Source of the DNA: Pseudomonadota bacterium
GTDB taxonomy: Bacteria; Pseudomonadota; Alphaproteobacteria; Kiloniellales; J153
DNA: 52,031 nucleotides
Direction: 5' to 3'
Assembly (NCBI GenBank): GCA_022572685.1
Contig: JACZVL010000003.1
Span: 1 to 52,031 of the forward strand
The notes under the pieces were generated by a model. The model was not told the DNA's origin. It saw only the letters and a program-made list of their open reading frames with translations, and made no database searches. Positions 35,688-45,502 of this stretch are shown in pieces. A program made the position numbers and the translations under genes. The number at the start of each line of letters is the position of its first letter. The stretch's first letter is position 1.

Positions 35688-36254
35688 ATGTCGCATGTTC
35701 TGAACAAAATGTCGGGTTGGATCGGCTGGGTTTTCTTCCTGGACTTGTTTGACGGCCTGTCCCTGACCTTGAGCTACATGTTTTCGAGAACCGTCACGAT
35801 GCGCTATCCGGATGAGGAGAAGTGGGTACCATTTCCTCGCCACCGCGGGCACCACTTCCTGAAGACCGACGAGACCGGCGAGTTGAATTGCGTGGCTTGC
35901 GAACTCTGCGCCAAGATATGCCCCTGCGACTGCATCACGGTGGTCCCCTATGAGGACGAAAAGGGAAATCGCCGGCCCCTGGTATTCGACATCGACCTCG
36001 GGCGATGTCTTTTCTGCGGGCTTTGCGAAGATGCCTGTCCCGCCGACGCCATCGCCCTTGGGCAGCATTACGAATACTCGGCCTACGACACCAAGGCGCT
36101 GGTCGTGGGAAGGGACGCGCTTATGGGCATGCCGGGAAAGGCGGACAGGGGCGGCACCGTCGTCAGTGCGCGGCTGACGACCGATGACGGCGTGCGCGTA
36201 ATCGCCGGGGCGGAGGAAGGATACGACTGGTGGCGCCGGATCCGGCGGCGATGA
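35688..36254 (+). CDS. nuoI: NADH-quinone oxidoreductase subunit I
   Basis: Two 4Fe-4S motifs CVACELCAKICPCDC and CLFCGLCEDACP. Confidence 0.95.
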   Translation: MSHVLNKMSGWIGWVFFLDLFDGLSLTLSYMFSRTVTMRYPDEEKWVPFPRHRGHHFLKTDETGELNCVACELCAKICPCDCITVVPYEDEKGNRRPLVFDIDLGRCLFCGLCEDACPADAIALGQHYEYSAYDTKALVVGRDALMGMPGKADRGGTVVSARLTTDDGVRVIAGAEEGYDWWRRIRRR

Positions 36255-36407
36255 TCGGCCGACCCGCGCCACGCCCGTAATCTCCATCACGATGTGAACT
36301 CTCCATGATGAGCTGACAGGAAGACGACATACCGGCATGAGGCGCTGCGGGAGCGATATGCCGGCGGGGGGAGCCTGCGCGCAGGCATCTTTCGAGAGGG
36401 GAATTTC

Positions 36408-36899
36408 ATGGAAAAAGCCTTCTTTCTTTTGTTCGCGGCCGTGGCCATCGGATCGGGGTTATTGGTCATTACGGCGAGAAACCCGATTCACAGCGCCCTT
36501 GCGCTCATAGTCAGCCTCGTTCAAGTGGCCGCGATCTTCGTTCTTCTCGGATCGCCCTTCCTCGCAGCCATCCAGATCTTCGTTTACGTGGGCGCTGTGA
36601 TGGTCCTGTTCCTGTTCGTGATCATGATGCTCGACGTCCGCAAGGAGGCGCGCACCAGGTTTCTCGAAAAGGGGATCGCGCCGACGCTGGCCGTCCTGGT
36701 TCTTCTTGGCGGTCAAATGATTGCCCTTTTGCTGGGCAGCCAGCGCTTTCCGGTGCGCTCCGCTGGCGCCGCGGGCAGCCTTAAGGAATTGAGCAAGGCC
36801 CTTTTCACCGACTACCTTCTTCCCTTCGAGGTCGTCTCCGTCATCCTTCTGGTCGCCCTGGTCGGGGCCATCGTTCTGGCGAGAAAGGAAACCGATTGA
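36408..36899 (+). CDS. nuoJ: NADH-quinone oxidoreductase subunit J
   Basis: [53 protein letters not shown]. Confidence 0.95.
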   Translation: MEKAFFLLFAAVAIGSGLLVITARNPIHSALALIVSLVQVAAIFVLLGSPFLAAIQIFVYVGAVMVLFLFVIMMLDVRKEARTRFLEKGIAPTLAVLVLLGGQMIALLLGSQRFPVRSAGAAGSLKELSKALFTDYLLPFEVVSVILLVALVGAIVLARKETD

Positions 36900-37201
36900 T
36901 GGTCCCGCTGTCGTGGTATCTCGTGCTTGGCGCGGTTCTGTTCGTGACCGGCGCGGCGGGCGTTGTGCTGCGGCGCAACGTGCTCATTGTGCTGATGTCG
37001 CTGGAATTGATGCTCAATTCGGTGAGCGTCAACCTCGTTGCCTTCTCTCATTTCTTTGGCGATTTCCGTGGCCAGATCATCGCCATTTTCGTGATCGCCA
37101 TTACCGCCGCCGAGGTCGCCATTGCCCTGGGAATCCTGGTCGCCCTGGTGCGCAATAAGGCCACTCTCGAGGTCGACGAAGTGACGATAATGAAGGGATA
37201 G
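36899..37201 (+). CDS. nuoK: NADH-quinone oxidoreductase subunit K
   Basis: TGATG overlap with nuo[49 protein letters not shown]. Confidence 0.95.
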   Translation: MVPLSWYLVLGAVLFVTGAAGVVLRRNVLIVLMSLELMLNSVSVNLVAFSHFFGDFRGQIIAIFVIAITAAEVAIALGILVALVRNKATLEVDEVTIMKG

Positions 37202-37205
37202 CGGG

Positions 37206-38696
37206 TTGGAAGTCGTCCATTCGATCAAACCCATCCTGGCCATCGCGGTTTCGCTGCTGGCCGCCGGGGCCATCCTGGGGTTCCGCGATCGCGCCAACCT
37301 CAGGGACTCGGTGTCCCTGATCGCGGCGGTCGTCAAATTCCTGATCATCATTTCCATGGCGCCCATCGTGCTTGGCGGGGGAACCATCGAGATCACCCTG
37401 TTCGAGATCCTGCCGGGCGTCGAGTTCGCGTTTCGGGTGGACGCGTTGGGAATGGTGTTCGCAACCATTTCGTCGATGCTGTGGATCGCCGCCGCGGTCT
37501 ACTGCATCGGCTATATGCGAAGCCTGAAGGAACACGCTCAGACGCGGTTCTTCGCCGCTTTCGCCGTAAGTCTGTCGGCGGCCGTCGGCGGGGCCTTTGC
37601 CGCCAACCTGTTCACGCTGGTGATCTTCTACGAGGTCCTCAGCCTCGTCACCTATTCGCTGGTCTATCACCGGGAGAACGAAGATTCCTGGCACGGCAGC
37701 CGGCGGTACCTGGTCTACCTGGTCGGCGCGTCCAAGACCTTCCTGCTTGCCGGTCTGGCGCTCACCTACCAATTGACGGGGACGCTGGATTTCATGCCGT
37801 CCGGGCTGTTCGACGGGGTCGCCGCCTCGCCGCTGCTGCTGAGCGTCGTCTACTTCTGTTACCTGGCGGGTTTCGCCAAGGCGGCCATCATGCCCATGCA
37901 TGCCTGGCTGCCCGCGGCGATGGTCGCGCCGACGCCGGTCAGTGCGCTGCTGCATGCAGTGGCGGTGGTCAAGATGGGCGTGTTCTGCGTGCTCCGCGTG
38001 GTCTTCCACGTGATGGGGGTGGGGCTGATGGACGACCTGGGCCTGGGAATCGCCACCGCTTACCTGGTCTCCTTCACCATCATCACGGCCTCGATTTACG
38101 CGCTGACGCGAGATGATCTGAAAGCGCGCCTCGCCTATTCCACCATTAGCCAGTTGTCCTACATCATCCTCGGCGCGGTGCTGCTCACGCCGACCGCCAT
38201 CGTCGGCGGTGTCGTCCATATCGCCGCCCACGCGCTGTCCAAGATCACGCTCTTTTTCTGTGCCGGCTCCATCTATTGCGCGTCACGCCGCAAGAACGTC
38301 AGTGAACTCGCCGGAATCGGGCGCAGGTTGCCGTGGACCATGGCAGCCTTTTTCATCGCCTCGCTCGGCATGATCGGGGTCCCGCCTACGGGTGGATTCA
38401 TCAGCAAATGGTACCTGGTGCTGGGATCGGTAGAAGCGGGAGAACTGGTCTTCCTGGCGGTTCTGCTGGTGAGTACCGTGCTCAACGCCGCCTACTTCCT
38501 GCCGGTGACCTACACCGCCTTCTTCGAGAAGGAAAAAACCGGTCCGGTGGGCGACGGCCCCGATAAAATCCATCCCGACGATATCCGGGAGATTCCCCTG
38601 GTTACCATTCCCCTGGTGGTCACGGCGCTGCTGTCCGTGGTCTTGGGGATCTTCCCCGATTACTTCCTCACCCTGGCGCGGGGGATCGTGCCATGA
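37206..38696 (+). CDS. Proton-conducting antiporter-like subunit (MrpD/NuoL-M-N superfamily), additional complex I membrane-arm candidate
   Basis: TTG start; LVIFYEVLSLVTYSLVYHRENEDSWHGSRRYLVYLVGASKTFLL, GFAKAAIMPMHAWLPAAMVAPTPVSALLHAVAVVKMG. Confidence 0.9.
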   Translation: MEVVHSIKPILAIAVSLLAAGAILGFRDRANLRDSVSLIAAVVKFLIIISMAPIVLGGGTIEITLFEILPGVEFAFRVDALGMVFATISSMLWIAAAVYCIGYMRSLKEHAQTRFFAAFAVSLSAAVGGAFAANLFTLVIFYEVLSLVTYSLVYHRENEDSWHGSRRYLVYLVGASKTFLLAGLALTYQLTGTLDFMPSGLFDGVAASPLLLSVVYFCYLAGFAKAAIMPMHAWLPAAMVAPTPVSALLHAVAVVKMGVFCVLRVVFHVMGVGLMDDLGLGIATAYLVSFTIITASIYALTRDDLKARLAYSTISQLSYIILGAVLLTPTAIVGGVVHIAAHALSKITLFFCAGSIYCASRRKNVSELAGIGRRLPWTMAAFFIASLGMIGVPPTGGFISKWYLVLGSVEAGELVFLAVLLVSTVLNAAYFLPVTYTAFFEKEKTGPVGDGPDKIHPDDIREIPLVTIPLVVTALLSVVLGIFPDYFLTLARGIVP

Positions 38697-38947
38697 TCGG
38701 GCGGATCGTCCGCTTCTTCGGGGATGCCGAGCAGGCCAAGCGGCGGCGCTGGCTGCTCGCCGCCACGCTACTGGCCGTCTTCGTCGCCGACTTCTTCGTC
38801 GCCAGGGAGCACGTCGTCTTCTTCTGGGACGCCATCTCCGGGTGGGCGGCGCTGTTCGGCTTCCTCTCCTGCGTCGCCATCATCTTCATCAGCAAGGCTC
38901 TGGGTCGCCAAGGGCGGCTCATGCGGCGCGAGGACTACTATGACTGA
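38693..38947 (+). CDS. Small 84-aa membrane protein within complex I cluster
   Basis: 4-bp overlap with preceding gene and 8-bp overlap with following gene; two hydrophobic segments, conserved-looking C-term LGRQGRLMRREDYYD. Confidence 0.75.
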   Translation: MIGRIVRFFGDAEQAKRRRWLLAATLLAVFVADFFVAREHVVFFWDAISGWAALFGFLSCVAIIFISKALGRQGRLMRREDYYD

Positions 38948-40703
38948 CTGGGTTCATCCCGGGCTGCTGTTCGTCGTCGGCGCCTTGCCGATCCCCTGGC
39001 TCAGCGGACGCCCGCGCCAGGCTTGGCTGATCCTGGTTCCGGTGCTCGCCATCGCCAACATGGCGACCCTGGTACCCGGAGACTACGGCGCCTTCGATTT
39101 CGCCGGCGTGGCGCTCCTGGTCGGCAAGGTCGACAAGCTCAGCTTGGTGTTCGCCTGGGTCTTCACCATCATGGCGTTGATCGGCACGGTTTACGCGCTG
39201 CACGTCCGGCGGCCCGAGCAGCATGTGGCCGCGTTCCTGTACGTGGGCAGCGCGCTCGGCGTGGTCTTCGCCGGCGATTGGTTTACCCTCCTGGTGTCCT
39301 GGGAGATCATGGCCTTCGCCTCCGCTTATCTGATCTTCGCGGCGGCGGAGGCGCCGGCCGTGCGTGCCGCGTTCCGCTACCTCATGGTCCATGTCACGGG
39401 CGGCGTCCTGCTGTTCGGCGGGATCGTCCTCCACGGCGTGGCGACGGGGTCCTTTCTGTTCGGCCCGTTGGGTGAGGAGGGCGGGCTCGCCTACACGCTG
39501 ATCCTGGTGGCCTTTATGCTCAACGCGGCGGTGCCACCCCTCAACGCCTGGCTCACCGACGCCTATCCCGAGGCCACGGTCACCGGTGCCGTTTTCCTGA
39601 GCGCCTTTACCACCAAGACCGCGGTCTACGTGCTGATCCGGGCCTATCCGGGTGCCGAGATTCTGGTGTGGCTGGGTTCGATCATGGCCATTTACGGTGT
39701 CGTCTACGCGGTGCTGGAGAACGATACCCGGCGCCTTCTGGCTTATCATATCGTAAGCCAGGTCGGCTACATGGTCGTCGGTGTGGGCATCGGCACCGAG
39801 ATGGCCCTCAACGGTTCCGCCGCCCACGCCTTCGCCCACATCTTCTACAAGGGACTGCTGTTCATGGGTGCGGGCGCGGTCATCTACATGACCGGGCGGC
39901 GCAAGCTGACCGAGCTGGGCGGGCTCTACCGGACCATGCCGGTGACGGTGTTCCTCTACATGATCGGTGCCTTCGCTATCTCGGCCTTTCCCTTGTTCAG
40001 CGGCTTCGTCAGCAAATCCATGGTCATCGCCGCGGCCGCCGGGGACCAACGGGCGGCCGTCGTGTTGATGCTCACCGTTGCCTCCTCAGGCACCTTCCTG
40101 CACACCGGGCTGAAGCTTCCCTACTACATGTTTTTCGGCAAGGACTGCGGATTGCGTCCCGCGGAGCCGCCACTCAACATGCTGATTGCCATGGGATTGG
40201 CGGCCGTGCTGTGTATCGGCATCGGGATATTCCCCGGCGTGCTTTACGCCCTGTTGCCCTACCCGGTCGATTTTGCGCCTTATACCGGCGCCCACATCAC
40301 CGGCAGTCTCGGCATCCTGATGTTCACGCTGCTGGGCTTCGTGGTGTTTCTGAAAGCCCTCGACCCCGAACAGACCATCAGCCTCGACACCGACTGGTTC
40401 TACCGCAAGGGCGCCCGGCTGTTCATGTGGTTCGCCGAGAAACCGGTGGCGCGCTGGGAAGGGGCGGTCAGTGCGCTGTCCGACACGGTGGTGCTGAGGG
40501 TTCTCCATGCTTCGGCGCGGGGCGGCCTCCTGGTCGATCTGCACGTAGTGGACGCCATCGTCAACGGTGTGGCACGGACCGCTTTGGCCTGGGGTGCGAC
40601 CGTCCGGCGTCTGCAAACCGGGATCGTGAGCCATTACGCCGCGGCCATGATCGGCGGCGTGCTGACAGGCATGGCCGTCTATGTGGTGTTCTGGGCCGGC
40701 TGA
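38940..40703 (+). CDS. NuoL/MrpD-like antiporter-type subunit (likely NuoL position; C-terminal NuoL-like tail)
   Basis: FTLLVSWEIMAFASAYLIFA, NAAVPPLNAWLTDAYPEATVTGAVFLSAFTTKTAVY; tail VDAIVNGVARTALAWGATVRRLQTGIVSHYAAAMIGGVL resembles NuoL C-terminus. Confidence 0.88.
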   Translation: MTDWVHPGLLFVVGALPIPWLSGRPRQAWLILVPVLAIANMATLVPGDYGAFDFAGVALLVGKVDKLSLVFAWVFTIMALIGTVYALHVRRPEQHVAAFLYVGSALGVVFAGDWFTLLVSWEIMAFASAYLIFAAAEAPAVRAAFRYLMVHVTGGVLLFGGIVLHGVATGSFLFGPLGEEGGLAYTLILVAFMLNAAVPPLNAWLTDAYPEATVTGAVFLSAFTTKTAVYVLIRAYPGAEILVWLGSIMAIYGVVYAVLENDTRRLLAYHIVSQVGYMVVGVGIGTEMALNGSAAHAFAHIFYKGLLFMGAGAVIYMTGRRKLTELGGLYRTMPVTVFLYMIGAFAISAFPLFSGFVSKSMVIAAAAGDQRAAVVLMLTVASSGTFLHTGLKLPYYMFFGKDCGLRPAEPPLNMLIAMGLAAVLCIGIGIFPGVLYALLPYPVDFAPYTGAHITGSLGILMFTLLGFVVFLKALDPEQTISLDTDWFYRKGARLFMWFAEKPVARWEGAVSALSDTVVLRVLHASARGGLLVDLHVVDAIVNGVARTALAWGATVRRLQTGIVSHYAAAMIGGVLTGMAVYVVFWAG

Positions 40704-40720
40704 GGGAAGCGGAACCAGCC

Positions 40721-42193
40721 ATGACGGATTTCCCCATCCTCAGCCTCATCATCTTCCTGCCCGCGGGCGGCGCCGGCGTGCTGCTGTTGGTGCGCGGCGA
40801 CGCGGCCGTGCGCTGGACGGCCCTTGTGTTCGCCGTCGCCGACTTCCTGCTCACGATACCGCTGCTGTTGGCCTTCGATACGACCACCTATGCCATGCAG
40901 TTCCGCGAGACCGCCGCTTGGGTGCCGGCGCTCGGAATCTCTTATTCCCTCGGCGTCGACGGGATCAGCGTGCTGTTTGTGTTCCTGACCGCGCTTCTGG
41001 GCTGGATCTGCGTCGTCGTGTCGTGGCGGGCCATCGACAGCAAGGTCAAGGAGTTCATGATCAGCCTCCTGGTCATGCAGAGCCTGATGCTCGGCGTCTT
41101 TTGTGCGCTGGACCTGTTTCTTTTCTATGTTTTCTGGGAAGCGATGCTGATCCCGATGTACCTCATCATTGGCGTCTGGGGCGGCGATAACCGGGTCTAT
41201 GCGGCGTTCAAGTTCTTCCTCTACACGCTGGCGGGCAGCATGCTGTTCCTGGTCGGCATCCTGGTGTTGTATTTCCAGGGTGGGGAGACCTTCGACATTC
41301 TTGTCCTTATGGAGCAGACCTATCCTTTCGAGATTCAGGCATGGGTGTTCGTGGCCTTTCTGATCGCCTTCGCGGTGAAGGTGCCCATGGTGCCGCTGCA
41401 TACATGGCTGCCCGACGCCCATGTGCAGGCGCCGACGGCAGGCAGCATCGTGCTCGCCGGGGTGCTGCTCAAGATGGGGGCCTACGGCTTCCTGCGCTTT
41501 TCGCTGCCCATGTTGCCCGAGGCCTCGCACGCCTTCGCGCCCTTCATCCTCGTCCTGTCCGTGGTGGCGATCATCTATGGCGGCTTCCTGGCTCTGGCTC
41601 AAGACGACCTGAAGAAGCTGGTCGCCTATGCGAGTGTCAGCCACATGGGCTTCGTGACCCTGGGGCTGTTCACGTTCAACGCCAAGGGGGTCGAGGGCGC
41701 CGTGCTGCAGATGTTCAATCACGGCATCACGACGGGGGCCCTGTTCTTGTTTGTCGGCCTGATCTACGAGCGCACCCACACGCGGCGGATCGCCGATTAC
41801 GGTGGTTTGATGAAGGTGGTGCCGGTCTACGGCGTGCTGCTGGCCGTATTCACCTTGTCCGCCATGGCCGTGCCGGGCACCAACACCTTCGTCGGCGAGT
41901 TGCTGGTGCTGTCGGGCGCGTTCGGCGCCAACAAGGCCATCGGCGCCGTCGCCGTGGCCGGCGCGGTGCTCAGCGCCGCCTACCTGCTGAGGATGTTCCG
42001 CCAGATGGCGCTGGGCCCGGCTGTCCCCATCGGCGGGCGCCAGTTGTGGGATGTCAACGCGCGGGAGATGGCGGCGATCCTGCCCCTGGTGGTCTTCGTC
42101 TTCTGGGTCGGGTTTTACCCCAAACCCTTCCTCGAAATCATACGTGTGTCCGTCGAACACCTGCTCGTGCAGACCCAGGTTCAGGGCCGCTGA
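40721..42193 (+). CDS. nuoM: NADH-quinone oxidoreductase subunit M
   Basis: FLFYVFWEAMLIPMYLIIGVWGGDNRVYAAFKFFLYTLAGSMLFLVGIL, VKVPMVPLHTWLPDAHVQAPTAGSIVLAGVLLKMGAYG. Confidence 0.96.
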   Translation: MTDFPILSLIIFLPAGGAGVLLLVRGDAAVRWTALVFAVADFLLTIPLLLAFDTTTYAMQFRETAAWVPALGISYSLGVDGISVLFVFLTALLGWICVVVSWRAIDSKVKEFMISLLVMQSLMLGVFCALDLFLFYVFWEAMLIPMYLIIGVWGGDNRVYAAFKFFLYTLAGSMLFLVGILVLYFQGGETFDILVLMEQTYPFEIQAWVFVAFLIAFAVKVPMVPLHTWLPDAHVQAPTAGSIVLAGVLLKMGAYGFLRFSLPMLPEASHAFAPFILVLSVVAIIYGGFLALAQDDLKKLVAYASVSHMGFVTLGLFTFNAKGVEGAVLQMFNHGITTGALFLFVGLIYERTHTRRIADYGGLMKVVPVYGVLLAVFTLSAMAVPGTNTFVGELLVLSGAFGANKAIGAVAVAGAVLSAAYLLRMFRQMALGPAVPIGGRQLWDVNAREMAAILPLVVFVFWVGFYPKPFLEIIRVSVEHLLVQTQVQGR

Positions 42194-42205
42194 GGGGAGA
42201 CGCCG

Positions 42206-43657
42206 ATGGACATGAACGCGGTCATCCGGTCGGTCATCGCCAGTGGGCCCGAGATCATCGTCATTGTCGGCGCCTGCGTGCTGCTGATGGTCGGGCTCGT
42301 CGCCGAGAAGCGGTATGGCCGGCTGCTCGTCGGGGCGACGTTGGCGGTGGTGATTGCCGCCGCGGCCGCGACCTTCGCCCTGGCCGGGGCGCCGCGCACG
42401 GCCTATGGCGGCATGTTCGTCATCGACGACTTCGCGATCTTTTTCAAACTCGTGCTCTATCTGGCCACCGGGCTCACCGTGCTGATGTCCGGCCGCTACC
42501 TGGAGGAGGAAGCGATCGCCCGCAGCGAATATTACGCGCTGCTGCTGTTCGCGCTGTCCGGCATGATGATCATGGTCTCGGGGCTCGACCTGTTGACCAT
42601 CTACGTCGGCCTCGAGCTCCAGTCGTTGTCCCTCTATGTGCTCACCGGATTTTTTCGTCACGACCCACGCTCCAACGAGGCGGCGTTGAAGTACATCATC
42701 CTCGGCGCGGTTTCCTCGGGGATCTTCCTCTACGGCCTGTCCCTGGCTTACGGCCTCACCGGCACCACCCAGTTGACGGACATGGCCACCGCCCTGGCCC
42801 ACGGCCGGGCGACCGATCCGGCGCTGATCCTCGCCACCATCTTCCTGGTCACGGGGCTGATCTTCAAGGTCGGCGCGGTGCCCTTCCACATGTGGGTCCC
42901 CGACGTCTACGAAGGCGCGCCGACGACCATCACCGCCTTCCTGTCGGTGGCGTCGAAGGCCGCCGCCTTTGCCATCGTGCTGCGCATCTTTCTCGATGCC
43001 CTCGCGCCGGTCACCGAAATCTGGACCGTCCTCGTCGCGGTGATTGCGGTGCTGACCATAGCCTTGGGCAGTTTCGTCGCCCTGGTCCAGACCAACATCA
43101 AGCGGATGCTGGCCTATTCGAGCATCGCGCACGCCGGCTTCGCGCTGCTGGGCCTGGTCGCCGGAGGACCCGACGGGGTCGCCAGCGTCATGCTCTACCT
43201 GCTGATCTATACCTTCATGAACCTCGGCATCTTCGGCACCGTGGTCATGATGCGAAAGGGCGACGTCCGCGGTGATATGATCGCGGACTATACCGGCTTC
43301 GCCAAGACCCACCGGGGCTTGGCCCTGCTGATGCTGATCTTCCTGTTCTCGCTGGCCGGCATCCCGCCGACCGCGGGCTTTTTCGCCAAGTTCTACGTTT
43401 TGGTCGCGCTGATCAATCAGGGTTACGTGGCCCTCGCGGTGATCGCCGTGCTCCTGAGTGCCGTGGCCGCCTTTTTCTACATCCGCATCGTGATGCTGAT
43501 GTACATGAGGGAGCCGACCCGGTCCTTCGATCTGGCGCTCACACCGTCCCTACGCCTGGTCCTCGCCATCGCCGGGCTGGGGACGGTGGGTATCGGTATC
43601 CTTCCTTCTTGGTTCCTCGATTTGGCCCAGGGGGCTATTCTAACCGTGATGCGTTGA
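42206..43657 (+). CDS. nuoN: NADH-quinone oxidoreductase subunit N
   Basis: DLLTIYVGLELQSLSLYVLTGFFRHDPRSNEAALKYIILGAVSSGIFLYGLSL, VGAVPFHMWVPDVYEGAPTTITAFLSVASKAA. Confidence 0.96.
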   Translation: MDMNAVIRSVIASGPEIIVIVGACVLLMVGLVAEKRYGRLLVGATLAVVIAAAAATFALAGAPRTAYGGMFVIDDFAIFFKLVLYLATGLTVLMSGRYLEEEAIARSEYYALLLFALSGMMIMVSGLDLLTIYVGLELQSLSLYVLTGFFRHDPRSNEAALKYIILGAVSSGIFLYGLSLAYGLTGTTQLTDMATALAHGRATDPALILATIFLVTGLIFKVGAVPFHMWVPDVYEGAPTTITAFLSVASKAAAFAIVLRIFLDALAPVTEIWTVLVAVIAVLTIALGSFVALVQTNIKRMLAYSSIAHAGFALLGLVAGGPDGVASVMLYLLIYTFMNLGIFGTVVMMRKGDVRGDMIADYTGFAKTHRGLALLMLIFLFSLAGIPPTAGFFAKFYVLVALINQGYVALAVIAVLLSAVAAFFYIRIVMLMYMREPTRSFDLALTPSLRLVLAIAGLGTVGIGILPSWFLDLAQGAILTVMR

Positions 43658-44082
43658 CGAACTGGAGTGTTGGCCCCCAAAGGGGCATGGTCTCGACTCT
43701 TGGATAGGGCGCGCGCCGCAACCCGGGCGCCTATGACTCGGCGGTCGGTTTGGCTGCCGCCGTGGGAAAATCGAAGGCGCGGGTGCGGCACTCCCGGCGC
43801 CCGGTTGCGGCAATCGGGGGCCGTCGTCTATTGACCGTGGTGTAGACGGCGGCGTGAATCGACAAGAAACGTGGAGCGGAGCGCACAGTTGACGGCAAGC
43901 AAAATTGGTGAGAATCCCGTTGCACCGACATCATTGGTGCCAACCGGCACATGTCCCCAAGCAAGTTGTCGTTATGTTCCGTGACCATTGATGCTATAGT
44001 ATGACGAACCTGCGCCGGCGTGGCCCGCCGAGAGCGGTCCCGGCGTGAAGCTTCTCGGTAGACAGGAGGCGGATCGACGAAG

Positions 44083-44445
44083 ATGCCTATCGACTACCTT
44101 CCGGTGTTCCTGATGGTGAGTGCGGTCTCCGTCCTGGCCCTGGTGATACTTTTCGTATCGTCGCTGGTGCGCCCCTCCAATCCCTATCCCGAGAAGAATC
44201 GCCCCTACGAGTGCGGAGTCGACCATTGGGGTGAAGCCTCGGCGGGACTGTTCAAGGTCCACTACTTCGTCATCGCTATCCTGTTCGTGGTCTTCGAAGT
44301 GGAAACCATGTTCCTGTTTCCCTGGGCCGTGGTCCTCGGGGACATCGGCTTGTTCGGCTACATCGAGATGTTCGTGTTCATCTTCCTGTTGTTGGTGGGT
44401 TTCGTTTATGCCTGGTTGAAGGGAGCACTGGATTGGGAGCACTAG
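44083..44445 (+). CDS. nuoA: NADH-quinone oxidoreductase subunit A
   Basis: [48 protein letters not shown]. Confidence 0.96.
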   Translation: MPIDYLPVFLMVSAVSVLALVILFVSSLVRPSNPYPEKNRPYECGVDHWGEASAGLFKVHYFVIAILFVVFEVETMFLFPWAVVLGDIGLFGYIEMFVFIFLLLVGFVYAWLKGALDWEH

Positions 44446-44936
44446 AGAACCGTTTCCCCGACAACGTCTTTTTCAGCACCGCGGACAGCCTCATCAACTG
44501 GGGGCGGAAGTCCGCTCTGTGGCCTGAGACCTTCGGGATCGCCTGCTGCGCCATCGAGATGATTGCGGCCGGATGTTCCCGTTACGACCTGGACCGTTTC
44601 GGCATCGTGTTCCGGTCCTCGCCCAGGCAGTCGGATGTGATGATCATCGCGGGCACGGTGACCAAGAAGTTCGCCCCCGTCGTCCGGCGCCTCTTCGACC
44701 AGATGCCCGAGCCGCGCTGGGTCATCGCCATGGGGACCTGCGCGATTTCCGGCGGTGTGTACAATACCTACGCCGTGGTCCAGGGCTCGGATCTGATCGT
44801 TCCCGTGGACGTGCACGTCCCCGGCTGTCCGCCCCGGCCCGAGGCCCTCATGCACGGCTTCGTCCTGCTTCAGGAGAAGATCCAGCGGTCCCACGTGCTA
44901 CGAAGGGGCGGTCCGGTCCACGCAGTGGGGAGCTAG
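44433..44936 (+). CDS. nuoB: NADH-quinone oxidoreductase subunit B
   Basis: [61 protein letters not shown]. Confidence 0.97.
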   Translation: MGALENRFPDNVFFSTADSLINWGRKSALWPETFGIACCAIEMIAAGCSRYDLDRFGIVFRSSPRQSDVMIIAGTVTKKFAPVVRRLFDQMPEPRWVIAMGTCAISGGVYNTYAVVQGSDLIVPVDVHVPGCPPRPEALMHGFVLLQEKIQRSHVLRRGGPVHAVGS

Positions 44937-44938
44937 CC

Positions 44939-45463
44939 GTGGGCGGTCCGAATCTGCGCGAGAGAATCGAGCATCGTTTCGGCGGACGCGTGCGCGACGG
45001 AGGCCTCCCCCACGGGATGCAGACTTTCCTGGTCGATCCCGATCTCGTCGTCGAGTTGTGCCAGTTCTTCAAGGACGATCCGGAGCTTCGCTTCGATTTC
45101 CTGTCGGACATCTGCGGGGTCGACCACTACCCGGAGGAAGACCGGTTGGAAGTGGTCTATCACCTCTACTCCATCGCCTTCAAATGGCGGGTTCGGATCA
45201 AGTGTCGGTCCGGCGATCCGCCAAAGGTCCCCTCTGTGGTGGGCGTGTGGAGGACCGCCAATTGGCACGAGCGCGAGACCTATGACATGTACGGGATCGT
45301 GTTCGAGGGCCACCCCGATCTCCGGCGAATCTACATGTGGGATGAGTTCGAGGGATACCCCATGCGCAAGGACTTCCCGTTGCGGGGCTACAAGGATGCC
45401 TACAACCCCTTTGGCGAGGAGAGGACCGCGGCCGCGCCGTCCGACACCGGCGGCGAACGCTGA
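44939..45463 (+). CDS. nuoC: NADH-quinone oxidoreductase subunit C
   Basis: GTG start; VVYHLYSIAFKWRVRIKC, TANWHERETYDMYGIVFEGHPDLRRIYMWDEFEGYPMRKDFPL. Confidence 0.95.
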   Translation: MGGPNLRERIEHRFGGRVRDGGLPHGMQTFLVDPDLVVELCQFFKDDPELRFDFLSDICGVDHYPEEDRLEVVYHLYSIAFKWRVRIKCRSGDPPKVPSVVGVWRTANWHERETYDMYGIVFEGHPDLRRIYMWDEFEGYPMRKDFPLRGYKDAYNPFGEERTAAAPSDTGGER

Positions 45464-45502
45464 CCCGCGGGCCCGGTGGCCCCCTGCAAGCGAGTGTGCG
45501 AG

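Noticed and set aside
36331-36376. Imperfect CCGGCAT...ATGCCGG inverted repeat before nuoJ
   Set aside because: Only a 7-bp stem with a large loop; too weak to call a terminator or regulator site.
40679-43312. 877-aa minus-strand ORF opposite nuoM/nuoN
   Set aside because: Shadow ORF in GC-rich coding DNA: His/Asp/Gln/Arg-rich composition, no domains, fully antisense to clearly conserved nuo genes.
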